Below are positions 1-6,819 of a stretch of 13,721 nucleotides of DNA, piece by piece; position 1 is the stretch's first letter, and every line of letters starts with the position of its first letter. The notes beneath the pieces were generated by a model. It was given only the letters and a program-made list of their open reading frames with translations, did not search any database and had not been told where the DNA came from. Position numbers and translations under genes: made by a program. Source of the DNA: Bacteroidota bacterium (lineage in GTDB: Bacteria; Bacteroidota; Ignavibacteria; T3Sed10-11); NCBI GenBank assembly GCA_007128495.1, contig SKXH01000099.1, positions 1-13,721 of the forward strand. Direction: 5' to 3'.

Positions 1-1318
1 GACCGAGTTTATCGATCTCATCGAGCATAAAGACCGGATTGTTCGATCCGGCTTTATTTATCCCCTGAATAATTCGTCCGGGCAACGCACCGATATAGGT
101 TCTGCGATGACCGCGTATCTCGGCTTCATCACGAATACCGCCGAGCGACATCCGGATAAATTTTCTACCGAGCGCTTCTGCAATAGACTTGCCGAGCGAT
201 GTCTTGCCCACACCCGGCGGACCGACAAAGCAAAGGATCGGACCGCGCATATCGTTTTTTAATTTTCTGACCGAGAGATATTCAAGTATCCGTTTCTTTA
301 CCTTATCGAGTCCGTAATGATCGCGGTCGAGAATCTTCTCGGCCTGATCGATATTCAGATTATCTTCGGTCGAAACCGACCAGGGCAGATCGAGCAGCCA
401 CTCGATATACGTTCTGGTTACCGTGTACTCTGCAGAGGACGTATGCATTTTCGAGAGACGGTTCAATTCTTTTTCCACCGTTTCGCGGACATCCCCGGGG
501 AGTTCGGATTTTTCCATTCGCTCGCGGAATTCCTTTATCTCGGGCTGCTCTTCATCTTCACCGAGCTCTTTCTGTATTGCTCTGAGCTGCTGCCGCAGAT
601 AATACTCACGCTGGTTCTTACTAATTTCCTCCTGAACATCCGATTGTATTTTACTGCCGATCTCGAGCCGCTGAACGATCTTATTCAATTGCATATGAAC
701 TTTTTGCAATCGTTCCTTGACATCCAGCGTTTCGAGTATGTGTTGTTTTTCTTTGACCGGTGCGGCCATAATGGCTGCGGTAATATCGGCTGTACCCGCG
801 GCGTCATCGAGGTTTAGTATGATCGAAAGATGCTCATCGCTGTATTCCTGACTTAATTCTACCATGCGGTGAAATACATTCCGCACGGTTGTCACGAGCG
901 CTTCAATCTCTATATCATCCGCCGGTTTTTCGTTTATCCGTTCTGTGGCGACTTTTATGAATCCATCGTTTTCCGTATCGGTCAATATCCGCGCACGAGC
1001 GATACCTTGCAGTAATACGTTTTTAGTTCCGTCGGGCATGTTGAACGTTTTCACCACTTTTGCAACAGTACCCATCGTATATAAATCATCAAGAGAAGGA
1101 TTTTCAACATCGCCGTCGCGTTGTGCTACAACCAATACGGGCGTATTATTTTTTTGTGCGTCTTCAACCGCGTATAAACTTTTCTCTCTTCCGACGCTAA
1201 TCGGCAATACCTGCTGCGGGAAGAAAACGGTATTCCGCAACGGTACAACCGGTAAGGTTTCGGGCAGGTAAATTTCCATATTCTTATTTGCTTGTTGGAT
1301 ATCTTTTTCGTTTGCCAT
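1..1318 (-). CDS. lon: Lon ATP-dependent protease, N-terminal 439 residues (3' end beyond window)
   Basis: Lon is a cytoplasmic AAA+ serine protease that degrades misfolded and regulatory proteins. The minus frame is open from an ATG at 1318 to the window edge, giving 439 codons. The start is supported by the SD-like GGGAGTGA a few bases upstream. The protein begins with the typical Lon N-domain (LPVVPLRNTVFFP near residue 20), then a charged helical linker with the family motif QREYYLRQQLRAIQKELGE. The Walker A motif GPPGVGKT is at residues 366-373 and the Walker B MLDEID has its acidic pair at 433-434, close to the E. coli Lon spacing. Sensor residues and the Ser-Lys protease dyad lie off the window, so proteolytic competence cannot be judged. 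It sits 106 bp downstream of hsp20 on the same strand and may be partly co-transcribed with it. Identification is secure from motifs and their spacing. Confidence 0.97.
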   Translation of the reverse strand, partial: MANEKDIQQANKNMEIYLPETLPVVPLRNTVFFPQQVLPISVGREKSLYAVEDAQKNNTPVLVVAQRDGDVENPSLDDLYTMGTVAKVVKTFNMPDGTKNVLLQGIARARILTDTENDGFIKVATERINEKPADDIEIEALVTTVRNVFHRMVELSQEYSDEHLSIILNLDDAAGTADITAAIMAAPVKEKQHILETLDVKERLQKVHMQLNKIVQRLEIGSKIQSDVQEEISKNQREYYLRQQLRAIQKELGEDEEQPEIKEFRERMEKSELPGDVRETVEKELNRLSKMHTSSAEYTVTRTYIEWLLDLPWSVSTEDNLNIDQAEKILDRDHYGLDKVKKRILEYLSVRKLKNDMRGPILCFVGPPGVGKTSLGKSIAEALGRKFIRMSLGGIRDEAEIRGHRRTYIGALPGRIIQGINKAGSNNPVFMLDEIDKLG

Positions 1319-1351
1319 TACAACATCACTCCCTATTTTATAAATATAATG

Positions 1352-1401
1352 AGGCGGAGTTCCGACTCTACATCTCCCACCAGATGCCGGAACCTCCGCC
1401 T
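1352..1401. terminator. Imperfect hairpin between hsp20 and lon, possible attenuator or terminator
   Basis: The left arm AGGCGGAGTTCCG (1352-1364) pairs with CGGAACCTCCGCCT (1388-1401), leaving one bulged base, which gives a GC-rich 13-bp stem around a 23-nt loop. The loop holds a second small inverted repeat, CATCT...AGATG. On the plus strand the stem runs into TTTTGTTAT. On the minus strand, the direction of hsp20 and lon, it is followed by CATTATATTT, a poor T-run. It could reduce read-through from hsp20 into lon, or protect the hsp20 mRNA 3' end. The stem is visible in the sequence; its role is inference. Confidence 0.5.
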
Positions 1402-1424
1402 TTTGTTATGAATCGTGCCGGTGC

Positions 1425-1886
1425 TTATTTGACCTTTACATCAATTTGCTTCGGCTTCGCTTCCTCAGACTTCGGTACAGTCACGGTCAGTATGCCGTTC
1501 TTAAATTCAGCATCCACCTTATCTGCTTTCACGTTGCCGGGTAAGGCGAATGTTCTTGAGAAGCTGCCATACGACCGCTCCGTACGATGGTAGTTCTTTT
1601 TCTTATCTTCTTTCTCTATCTTTTTCTCGCCTCGAATTGTTAAGACATCATTCGTTACCGAGATCTTGATATCATCTTTGTTCATACCGGGAAGCTCTGC
1701 CTCAATTACAAAGGAATCATCATGCTCAACGACATCGACTGCCGGGCTCCACGCACCGGCCATCAACTCATCACCGTCACCTTCACGTCCGCTGAAGAAA
1801 TCGTTGAACAAACGATTCATTCTCTTCTGCATCGTATCAAGGTCGCGTGTTACATCCGTTGCCGGGTTCCATCGTGTGATAGCCAT
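1425..1886 (-). CDS. hsp20: Small heat shock protein, Hsp20/alpha-crystallin family
   Basis: This is a 153-aa ATP-independent holdase chaperone that binds unfolding proteins in the cytoplasm as large oligomers. The N-terminal arm starts MAITRWNP and has an amphipathic stretch (DLDTMQKRMNRLFNDFF) typical of class A bacterial small Hsps. The alpha-crystallin domain spans about residues 46-140. It includes the conserved A-x3-N-G-x-L signature (residues 126-133, followed by TVTVPK), and the tail carries an I-x-V motif (IDV, 148-150) used for oligomer assembly. The length is normal for the family. The start is fixed by a very strong SD, AAGGAGGTGA, six bases before the ATG. It lies upstream of lon on the same strand and divergent from clpS, so the locus groups a holdase with proteolysis genes. 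A sigma-54-like element and a TATAAT box lie about 55-80 bp upstream. Confidence 0.96.
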   Translation of the reverse strand: MAITRWNPATDVTRDLDTMQKRMNRLFNDFFSGREGDGDELMAGAWSPAVDVVEHDDSFVIEAELPGMNKDDIKISVTNDVLTIRGEKKIEKEDKKKNYHRTERSYGSFSRTFALPGNVKADKVDAEFKNGILTVTVPKSEEAKPKQIDVKVK

Positions 1887-1900
1887 ACCTTGTCACCTCC

Positions 1901-1948
1901 TTCACTTTATTATTTTTCTCATCACTTCCAGTGTTTTCACTTTATTAT
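1901..1948 (-). repeat. 13-bp direct repeat in the hsp20 5' region
   Basis: TTCACTTTATTAT occurs exactly at 1901-1913 and again at 1936-1948, 35 bp apart start to start. Read on the minus strand it is ATAATAAAGTGAA. The distal copy overlaps the TATAAT box of hsp20, and the proximal copy ends directly on the AAGGAGGTGA ribosome site. It could be a protein- or RNA-binding site, or a duplication relic. Function is unknown. Confidence 0.7.
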
Positions 1949-1968
1949 ACTCACAAAACCCGTGCCAA
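1944..1968 (-). promoter_or_regulatory. Sigma-54-like -24/-12 promoter of hsp20 overlapping a TATAAT box
   Basis: Minus strand, 1968 down to 1953, reads TTGGCACG-GGTT-TTGT. The sigma-54 consensus is YTGGCACG-N4-TTGCW, so the -24 half is perfect, the spacing is exact, and the -12 half differs by T for C (and G for W after it). Nine bases further on, minus 1949-1944 is a perfect TATAAT, but at 17 bp its -35 hexamer would be the poor TGTGTT. Predicted transcript starts for either sigma factor lie near 1937-1942, giving a leader of about 50-55 nt. The sequence match is seen directly; use by RpoN is inference. E. coli ibpB, also a small Hsp gene, has been reported to have a sigma-54 promoter in addition to a heat-shock one. 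Confidence 0.5.
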
Positions 1969-2045
1969 CACACAAGATAGTACCTTATATTCTTTATTTT
2001 CAATTGTTTATAAAAAAAGGGCAATGGCTAAAACTCAATCGTTAA

Positions 2046-2102
2046 GACAAAATGGCATATTCCGGGGATATGATTGGCGCTTCGAATGGTGACAAAATGA
2101 CA
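2046..2102. promoter_or_regulatory. Two related TGnCA-N3-TGnCA-type sites, candidate enhancer/operator
   Basis: TGACAAAATGACA ends at 2102 and GACAAAATGGCA occupies 2046-2057; the shared core GACAAAATG is repeated 45 bp apart. Each site is a pair of self-complementary TGnCA half-sites separated by AAA (the first base of the 2046 copy is off-consensus), as expected for a dimeric regulator. They lie about 105-160 bp upstream of the predicted hsp20 start, the usual range for sigma-54 activator binding, and also 34 bp or more upstream of the clpS promoter. They may serve either divergent gene. No regulator gene is present in the window. Confidence 0.4.
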
Positions 2103-2135
2103 CACTTTTCATTATATTGGTTAATACTCAATTAT

Positions 2136-2164
2136 TTGCTCTCATTAAAATATTTTGTTATACT
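2136..2164 (+). promoter_or_regulatory. Sigma-70-like promoter of clpS
   Basis: TTGCTC (2136-2141) and TATACT (2159-2164) are separated by exactly 17 bp. The -10 box is 5/6 to consensus and the -35 box 3/6. Transcription would start near 2171, leaving a leader of about 43 nt before the clpS ATG at 2214. Confidence 0.45.
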
Positions 2165-2213
2165 ATAAGTTTAAAAGCAGTTGCATGTTTAACTTTATTA
2201 GCGGAGAGCGTGT

Positions 2214-2495
2214 ATGACACTAACCAGGCCGACTGAAATTCAGCAGGACGATCAAGATGTCCTGACTCAGGACCCTGCGAAAGTCATACTGTTTAACGAC
2301 GAAGTACATACATTCGAAGAGGTTATAACTCAATTGATGAAAGCGATACGATGTTCGACTGAAAAAGCCGAGTCGCTTGCCTGGGAAGTTCACAACAAAG
2401 GTAAAGCCGTAGTTTATACCGGCGAAATGCAGGAATGCCTCCGGGTAAACAGCGTACTCGAAGAGATCGCGCTCCATACACAGATCGAGGTTTGA
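2214..2495 (+). CDS. clpS: ATP-dependent Clp protease adaptor ClpS
   Basis: ClpS is a 93-aa cytoplasmic adaptor that delivers N-end-rule (N-degron) substrates to ClpA/ClpC and modulates substrate choice of the Clp protease. The N-terminal tail is flexible and polar (residues 1-20). The core follows the family pattern closely: KVILFNDEVHTFEEV, with the peptide-binding acidic motif N28-D29-E30 and T33, then KAESLAWEVHNKGKAVVYTG, with the conserved His60. These match the residues that line the N-degron pocket in E. coli ClpS. The SD GGAGAG sits five bases upstream of the ATG. No clpA or clpC gene is in the window. The gene is divergent from hsp20-lon, so a shared stress-control region is possible. 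The next gene, alaS, is 186 bp away with a palindromic element between. Confidence 0.95.
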   Translation: MTLTRPTEIQQDDQDVLTQDPAKVILFNDEVHTFEEVITQLMKAIRCSTEKAESLAWEVHNKGKAVVYTGEMQECLRVNSVLEEIALHTQIEV

Positions 2496-2553
2496 ATAAG
2501 GATTTTCCGCTGCCGGGCAAGTGCGGGCAAAAAAAATAATGATCCACGTAAAA

Positions 2554-2608
2554 GCCCTGAAAGGGCGTAATCAAAATTGAGTAACTTTTACTGCCAGAAT
2601 GATTACGC
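2554..2608. repeat. Compact palindromic (REP-like) element between clpS and alaS
   Basis: Three inverted repeats lie in 55 bp. GCCCT-GAA-AGGGC (2554-2566) is a perfect 5-bp stem. GCGTAATCA (2565-2573) pairs with TGATTACGC (2600-2608), 9 bp perfect. Nested inside, AGTAA-CTT-TTACT (2580-2592) is 5 bp perfect. There is no T-run, so a plain Rho-independent terminator is unlikely. A short intergenic GCCCTGAAAGGGC-type palindrome resembles REP elements scattered in many genomes, but copy number cannot be checked here. Confidence 0.5.
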
Positions 2609-2681
2609 TGCTTTTTCGGTGGACCCCAGGCAGATAGTAAAGAGTACAACATTTAAATTATTTTGCATAATTAAACACACT

Positions 2682-5453
2682 ATGAAACCGTCACGAGAGA
2701 TAAGAAACGACTTTTTAAAATTTTTCGAAGAACGCGGGCACCGTATCGTTCCGAGTGCACCGGTCATCCCTCACGGCGATCCGACGCTGTTGTTCACCAA
2801 CGCCGGGATGAATCAATTCAAAGATGTTTTCCTCGGCGAAGGAAAACGCGACTACACCCGGGCAGCCGACACACAAAAGTGTATCCGGGTTAGCGGTAAG
2901 CATAACGATCTCGAGGAGGTCGGACGCGACACTTACCACCATACTTTTTTTGAAATGCTCGGCAACTGGTCGTTCGGTGACTATTACAAAAGAGAAGCCA
3001 TACAATGGGCATGGGAATTATTGACCGGCGTCTGGAATCTGCCGAAAGAAAGATTATGGGCAACGGTCTTCACGAACGACGACGAGGCGTTCGAACTCTG
3101 GAAAGAAGTAACCGATATCGATCCCTCACACATTCTGCGTTTCGGTGAAAAAGAAAATTTCTGGGAGATGGGAGATACCGGGCCGTGCGGTCCCTGTTCG
3201 GAGATACATATGGACCTTACTCCGGATGGCGACGCACCCGCCGATCTCGTCAATGCAGACGATCCCCGTGTAATAGAGATATGGAATCTCGTCTTCATCC
3301 AGAACAACCGTAACGAAAGCGGCGAGCTCGAACCGCTGCCCGCAACGCATGTCGATACGGGAATGGGATTCGAACGCATCTGCGCTGCACTGCAGTGTAT
3401 GCAAAATAATTTCAAACATCCCCCCTCCAACTACGATACCGATGTGTTTACCCCGCTTATTTCCGCGATCAGCGAAATGAGTGGAAAAGTATACAAAGAT
3501 GATAACGATCAGATCGCAATGCGTGTGATTTCAGATCACGTGCGGGCATTGACATTTGCAATCGCCGACGGGGCCATTCCTTCGAATGAAGGCAGAGGGT
3601 ATGTACTCCGTCGTATATTACGGAGAGCCGCCCGCTTCGGAAGAAATCTTGAGATGCGCGATCCGTTTATTTACCGGCTCGTTGAGGTGCTCGTGAAAAC
3701 AATGGGCGATGTGTTTCCCGAAGTTATAGAACAGCAGCAGCACATTGAACGGGTTATTAAAAGTGAAGAGGAAGGTTTCAACGCTACGCTCGACCGCGGA
3801 CTCGAGATATTTACCGAAATTGTTGCAAGACTGAATAAAGAAAACAAAAAAACGATCCCCGGCGATGATGTTTTCAAATTATACGATACGTACGGATTTC
3901 CGGTCGATCTGACCGCGTTGCTTGCCCGTGAACGAGGATTTACTATAGATGAGGAAGGTTTTATCAAACTGATGACCCAACAGCGTGAACGGTCTCGCGA
4001 TGTTAAAAAAACTGCCGGACAGGAATCCCGTCCGTCGATCACGATCGAAAGCTCGCTGCTGAAACCGGAGCAGTTCAAATTTACCGGCTACGGAAATTTT
4101 GAAAGTTCCGCCCCGGTATTGCATGCAGAGAAGAATTTGCTGATACTTGAAAAGAGTCCGTTCTACGCAGAAGCGGGCGGCCAGGTCGGTGATACGGGTG
4201 AGATTCAAATCAACGGAGAAACGTACCGCGTTGTCGATACGCAACGAAAAGAGAATGTCAGTATTCACATACTTGAAAAGCCGGTAGAAATTCCGCCGGG
4301 CAAAGAGGTAACCGCCCGCGTCGATAAAAAGCGGCGCATCGATATTCAGCGCAATCACTCGGCAACGCATATTGTACACGAGGCACTGCGGCAAATTCTG
4401 GGAACGCATGTACAACAGCAGGGATCGCTCGTAGCACCGGACCGTCTGCGGTTCGATTTCCCGCACTTCAGTAAAATTACCCCCCAAGAATTGCACGACA
4501 TCGAGCAGATGGTCAACGAGAAGATCAAAGAATCGATACCGGTGAAAGATGAAGTGCTGCCGTATGATGAAGCGCGTAAGATACCGAGTGTGAAAATGTT
4601 CTTCGGTGAAAAGTACGGCGATCAAGTACGTATTGTAATTATCGATGAAAAATTCAGCGTCGAGTTCTGCGGCGGAACGCACGTTCCACGAACCGACGAT
4701 ATCGGTTTGTTCAAGATCGTGCACGAATCGAGTATCGCAAGCGGTGTGCGGCGTATCGAGGCCGTAACAGGTGAAGGTATCAAACGGTATATTCAGGATC
4801 GTATACGTCAGGCGGAAGAACTCGAAAAAGATATCGCCAAAAAATATGAACAAATTTATGCACTGCAGAAAGAGCTTGCACAGTACACCGAAGAAAAGGA
4901 ACCGCAGCTTTCACGACCGTCGCTCGGTACGGTTGACACATCCATCGCTGATTCACCGACCGAAGCCGGCGTCCAGAGAGCCGAGGAACTTGTACGGGAA
5001 AGAGAATCAATTGACGATGAGCTTTCACAGGCAGCGCACGACCTCCGCAAACAAATTACAAAACAGAAATCCCGTTCGAAAATACAAAATATCGACAGCT
5101 ATCTTGAACAGGCGATTTCACTCGATGGATTTAAACTCCTCACGTTACAGCTTGAAATAGATTCGATGGATGAGTTGAAATCGTTCGGCGATTCATTGCG
5201 CGCGAAGATCGGCAGCGGCATCGGCGTGATCGGCACGGTGGTGAATGATAAGGTTCAATTACTGTGCGTCGTTACCGATGATCTTATCAAAGAGCGTAAA
5301 TTGCAGGCGGGAAGGATCGTCGGTGAGGTTGCGAAGTTAGTCGGCGGAGGAGGCGGCGGACGGCCGCACCTCGCCACCGCAGGCGGCCGCGAACCGGATA
5401 AACTACCGCAGGCATTACAGCAAGCGCGCACGATCATCGAAAAGATGCTGTGA
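2682..5453 (+). CDS. alaS: Alanyl-tRNA synthetase
   Basis: AlaRS charges tRNA-Ala and edits mischarged Ser/Gly-tRNA-Ala in the cytoplasm. The frame is open from an ATG at 2577, but I place the start at 2682 because MKPSREIRNDFLKFFEERGH is the canonical AlaRS N-terminus and the extra 35 residues arise from the palindromic intergenic region. The protein is 923 aa. The class II aminoacylation domain is residues 1 to about 250 (TNAGMNQFKDVFLG; GPCGPCSE at 167-174; VDTGMGFER). The editing domain has zinc ligands H559 and H563 (HSATH) and C663 and H667 (CGGTH). A coiled-coil linker covers about 700-815, and the C-Ala domain ends with VGGGGGGRPHLATAGG near 888. It is about 45 aa longer than the E. 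coli enzyme, mainly through a Pro/Ser/Thr-rich insert in the coiled-coil region. No convincing SD precedes the start. Confidence 0.97.
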   Translation: MKPSREIRNDFLKFFEERGHRIVPSAPVIPHGDPTLLFTNAGMNQFKDVFLGEGKRDYTRAADTQKCIRVSGKHNDLEEVGRDTYHHTFFEMLGNWSFGDYYKREAIQWAWELLTGVWNLPKERLWATVFTNDDEAFELWKEVTDIDPSHILRFGEKENFWEMGDTGPCGPCSEIHMDLTPDGDAPADLVNADDPRVIEIWNLVFIQNNRNESGELEPLPATHVDTGMGFERICAALQCMQNNFKHPPSNYDTDVFTPLISAISEMSGKVYKDDNDQIAMRVISDHVRALTFAIADGAIPSNEGRGYVLRRILRRAARFGRNLEMRDPFIYRLVEVLVKTMGDVFPEVIEQQQHIERVIKSEEEGFNATLDRGLEIFTEIVARLNKENKKTIPGDDVFKLYDTYGFPVDLTALLARERGFTIDEEGFIKLMTQQRERSRDVKKTAGQESRPSITIESSLLKPEQFKFTGYGNFESSAPVLHAEKNLLILEKSPFYAEAGGQVGDTGEIQINGETYRVVDTQRKENVSIHILEKPVEIPPGKEVTARVDKKRRIDIQRNHSATHIVHEALRQILGTHVQQQGSLVAPDRLRFDFPHFSKITPQELHDIEQMVNEKIKESIPVKDEVLPYDEARKIPSVKMFFGEKYGDQVRIVIIDEKFSVEFCGGTHVPRTDDIGLFKIVHESSIASGVRRIEAVTGEGIKRYIQDRIRQAEELEKDIAKKYEQIYALQKELAQYTEEKEPQLSRPSLGTVDTSIADSPTEAGVQRAEELVRERESIDDELSQAAHDLRKQITKQKSRSKIQNIDSYLEQAISLDGFKLLTLQLEIDSMDELKSFGDSLRAKIGSGIGVIGTVVNDKVQLLCVVTDDLIKERKLQAGRIVGEVAKLVGGGGGGRPHLATAGGREPDKLPQALQQARTIIEKML

Positions 5454-5484
5454 TCAATATAATGGCAACACCTCTAAAATGTTA

Positions 5485-5513
5485 TTGTAATCGTTTTGTC
5501 ATTTTGTTATTAA
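5485..5513 (+). promoter_or_regulatory. Weak candidate promoter for the cinA-recX operon
   Basis: TTGTAA (5485-5490) and TATTAA (5508-5513) are separated by 17 bp, each 4/6 to the sigma-70 consensus, in the 85-bp alaS-cinA gap. This is the only gap between alaS and recX large enough for a conventional promoter. The spacer includes TGTCATTTTGTTA (5497-5509), which resembles the sites upstream of hsp20 in part. Confidence 0.3.
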
Positions 5514-5538
5514 ATTTTTCTGCCTCATACATACCAAC

Positions 5539-6804
5539 ATGAACGCATACATTATAACCATCGGCGACGAGATACTCATCGGTCAGATAATGAACACCAA
5601 CGGTGCTTTCATCGGCGAAAAACTTTCACACATCGGCATACCTGCGGAATATATGGTGGTTGTAGGTGACGACGAGAAAAAAATACTTGCTGAATTTAAA
5701 CGGGCTATTGAAATTGCAAACGTGGTCATCGTTACCGGCGGCCTCGGGCCAACGCACGACGATGTGACACGATCCGCCGTTTGTAAGTTTTTTGATACTG
5801 ACTTAGTACCCGACGAAGAGGTTCGAAAAAATATTGAACGGCTGATGAAACGCCGCAATTATCCCTGGACGCAAGCTGCCGAAGACCAGGCACTGGTGCC
5901 GTGCAAAGCAACACCGATACATAATCAACACGGCACCGCACCGGGTATGTGGTTTGAAGAAAACGGAAAGTACTTCTGTGTTATGCCCGGCGTACCCTAT
6001 GAGATGAAAGCGATGGTAGAAAACTTCGTGCTTCCCCGATTGAGCAAACTCACCCACGGCATGATCATCCGGCACCGGGTGCTGAAAACAACCGGCATCC
6101 CCGAATCATTTCTCGCTCAAAAACTCGGTGATATATACGGCTTAACCGACGGCGCCCGGCTTGCATTTCTTCCGAGTCCGAAAGGTGTCCGGCTGCGCAT
6201 AACCGCCCAAGCCCCGACCTCGGAGGAAGCCGATCAAAAACTCGATGAAGTAGAAAAACGTATAAGGGATAAAGCAAATAAATACATTTACGCCGTCGGA
6301 GAAATCGAGCTTGAAGTAACGCTTTCCGAATTACTCAATGATAAACAAAAAACGCTTGCTATTGCCGAATCGTGTACGGGCGGACTCATCGGCGACCGGT
6401 TAACCAATATTCCGGGGAGTTCATCATTCCTCCTCGCCGATGTGGTTGCGTACAGCAATGAGGCAAAGATAAAATATCTGGATGTTCCCGGATCATTGAT
6501 ACAAGACTACGGCGCAGTAAGCAAAGAAGTCGTCGAAGCGATGGCGGCGGGCGTTCGCAAAACTGCCGGTGCGGATATCGGTGTATCGGTAACGGGTATA
6601 GCCGGTCCTTCAGGCGGAACTTCTGAAAAGCCGGTCGGATTGGTGTGGATCGCATACGCAGATGCCAATGAAACCGTTTCGCTGAAATTCAATTTCGGCG
6701 ACGAGCGTATCCGTGTCAAGGAACGCGCAAGTCAGGCAGCAATGGAACTCGTGCGGCGCAGACTGCTCAATATAAATATAGCCGAACAGCTATCGACCGA
6801 CTAA
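5539..6804 (+). CDS. cinA: CinA family protein: MoaB/MogA-like domain plus NMN amidohydrolase (PncC-type) domain
   Basis: This 421-aa protein has the full two-domain CinA architecture. Residues 1 to about 170 form the MoCF (MoaB/MogA-like) domain, with the opening MNAYIITIGDEILIGQIMNTN and the signature TGGLGPTHDD at 66-75. In the CinA family this domain has been linked to ADP-ribose/CoA-type pyrophosphatase activity. A middle domain spans about 175-255. The C-terminal domain (about 258-412) is PncC-like, with AESCTGG at 276-282, the YSN motif at 305-307 and TGIAGPSGG at 352-360. This domain deamidates nicotinamide mononucleotide to nicotinate mononucleotide in pyridine-nucleotide recycling. 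The key Ser/Thr-rich motif is intact. It is the first gene of a tight cluster with thpR, recA and recX; cinA-recA linkage is well known, for example in the pneumococcal competence-induced operon. There is no clear SD. Confidence 0.95.
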   Translation: MNAYIITIGDEILIGQIMNTNGAFIGEKLSHIGIPAEYMVVVGDDEKKILAEFKRAIEIANVVIVTGGLGPTHDDVTRSAVCKFFDTDLVPDEEVRKNIERLMKRRNYPWTQAAEDQALVPCKATPIHNQHGTAPGMWFEENGKYFCVMPGVPYEMKAMVENFVLPRLSKLTHGMIIRHRVLKTTGIPESFLAQKLGDIYGLTDGARLAFLPSPKGVRLRITAQAPTSEEADQKLDEVEKRIRDKANKYIYAVGEIELEVTLSELLNDKQKTLAIAESCTGGLIGDRLTNIPGSSSFLLADVVAYSNEAKIKYLDVPGSLIQDYGAVSKEVVEAMAAGVRKTAGADIGVSVTGIAGPSGGTSEKPVGLVWIAYADANETVSLKFNFGDERIRVKERASQAAMELVRRRLLNINIAEQLSTD

Positions 6805-6819
6805 AAGTTAATTCCATAC

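Noticed and set aside
317..817. 166-codon plus-strand frame over lon
   Set aside because: It lies opposite the coiled-coil coding part of lon, and its protein shows no recognisable domain; a shadow frame.
1887..2213. CIRCE (HrcA) element upstream of hsp20
   Set aside because: No TTAGCACTC-N9-GAGTGCTAA or close variant was seen on either strand.
2577..2681. 35-codon N-terminal extension of alaS from an upstream ATG
   Set aside because: The residues do not resemble AlaRS, they derive from the palindromic intergenic element, and the canonical N-terminus begins at the ATG at 2682.
3879..4853. 324-codon open frame on the minus strand inside alaS
   Set aside because: It is antisense to a strongly conserved AlaRS, has low-complexity Phe/Arg-rich content, no family motifs and no ribosome site.
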